A stretch of 64,000 bases of DNA from Adiantum capillus-veneris (Eukaryota; Streptophyta; Polypodiopsida; Polypodiales; Pteridaceae): positions 100,309,412 through 100,373,411 of the forward strand of contig CM043963.1 in NCBI GenBank assembly GCA_014529385.2. Reading direction: 5' to 3'. Below the pieces are notes generated by a model. The model worked only from the letters and a program-made list of their open reading frames with translations, did no database searches and was not told the DNA's origin. How positions within the stretch are numbered: the stretch's first letter is position 1; each line of letters starts with the position of its first letter. Both the position numbers and the translations under genes were made by a program. Positions 63,687 through 64,000 of the stretch are shown here, in pieces.

Positions 63687-64000
63687 CACACTCCCAAGCT
63701 GGGTCATCACGCAAGCTCAATATTGATAGCATGTGTGGTGGGTGCGGGATAAGAATGCATCCCAGAAACAAGCAGGTGAAGACACTCCAGACCAACAAAA
63801 GGCAGAAAAAAGGGCTGAAAAAAGAGCAGATGTAGTGGGAACTCAAGGTGACGCATCCAAGGAGTCGGCCGAGGTGCCTCTGAAGCTAGAACCTGCAATG
63901 AACAAGGACGTAGAGGACGCTAAAAAAACATCTGAGAAGCCAATTGAGAAGGATACAACAGTAAACTTGTCTGATGAGGACTCGGATCTTCTTATTTCAG
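63687..64000 (+). CDS. Further exon(s), acidic/basic tail, running to the right edge
   Basis: After TTTTATGTAG the phase-correct reading has CGGCGIRMHPRNKQ, a possible further zinc-binding piece, but stops at 63832. From about 63730 another frame (RDKNASQKQAGEDTP, then AEKRADVVGTQGD, SDEDSDLLIS) is open to the end and looks coding. An alternative acceptor near 63724 (GATAG) or a shift would be required. The window ends at TTATTTCAG, which could be another acceptor. Confidence 0.45.

Overview
The window is nuclear DNA from a land plant with a repeat-rich genome. The evidence is plant-type Ty1/copia and Ty3 LTR retrotransposons nested in one another, a Tat-type element with a second plant-style RNase H, tRNA-Asp and initiator-tRNA-Met primer sites, and one intron-containing gene at the right edge. 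I cannot name the species. The D/E element type is not one I associate with well-studied crops, and a fern, lycophyte, bryophyte or gymnosperm is a low-confidence guess.

About 57.7 kb is a pile of retroelements. An old minus-strand Ty3 element (E, about 39050 down to 6400) is the substrate. It was hit by a Tat-like Ty3 element B (7301-23828, LTRs of 2.66 kb), and B's 3' LTR then received a small copia element (7797-13259). E was also hit by a plus-strand gag-protease-only element C (26673-35649, target duplication TGGAC) and by a 243-bp inverted-repeat element F (37402-38943, 8-bp duplication TCTCACAT), which itself contains a TTAA-flanked 1.3-kb element G1. Most of these insertions can be removed on paper, and removal restores E's alignment or reading frame.

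Two partial copies of a further family lie at the sides: A (plus strand, 1-6363, 3' end only) and D (minus strand, 57728 down to about 42006). Together they show the order LTR, tRNA-Asp primer site, leader, gag, protease, RT, RNase H, two zinc-binding modules, integrase, a second aspartic protease domain, a W-[IV]-P-K repeat region, a spacer, and a large downstream gene (nuclear-signal-like N-terminus, coiled coils), then the polypurine tract and LTR. The leader and the spacer before the downstream gene carry a perfect 24-bp palindrome (half site AGACATCCTACG) repeated many times, in places at an exact 284-285 bp period, inside flanks that have drifted. This array, its paired downstream gene, and the post-integrase protease are the most unusual items here.

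From 57.7 kb to the end the sequence changes character. There is a tRNA-derived SINE-like insertion, a second TTAA element (G2) inverted relative to G1, an array of AAGTGGT/ACCACTT dyads in apparent introns, and plus-strand exons of an unrecognised gene with a coiled coil and a RING-H2-like Cys/His cluster, running off the right edge.

Nearly every element gene is broken by stops, frameshifts or small tandem duplications. None looks competent as it stands, though C's two LTRs and the copia LTRs are still similar.
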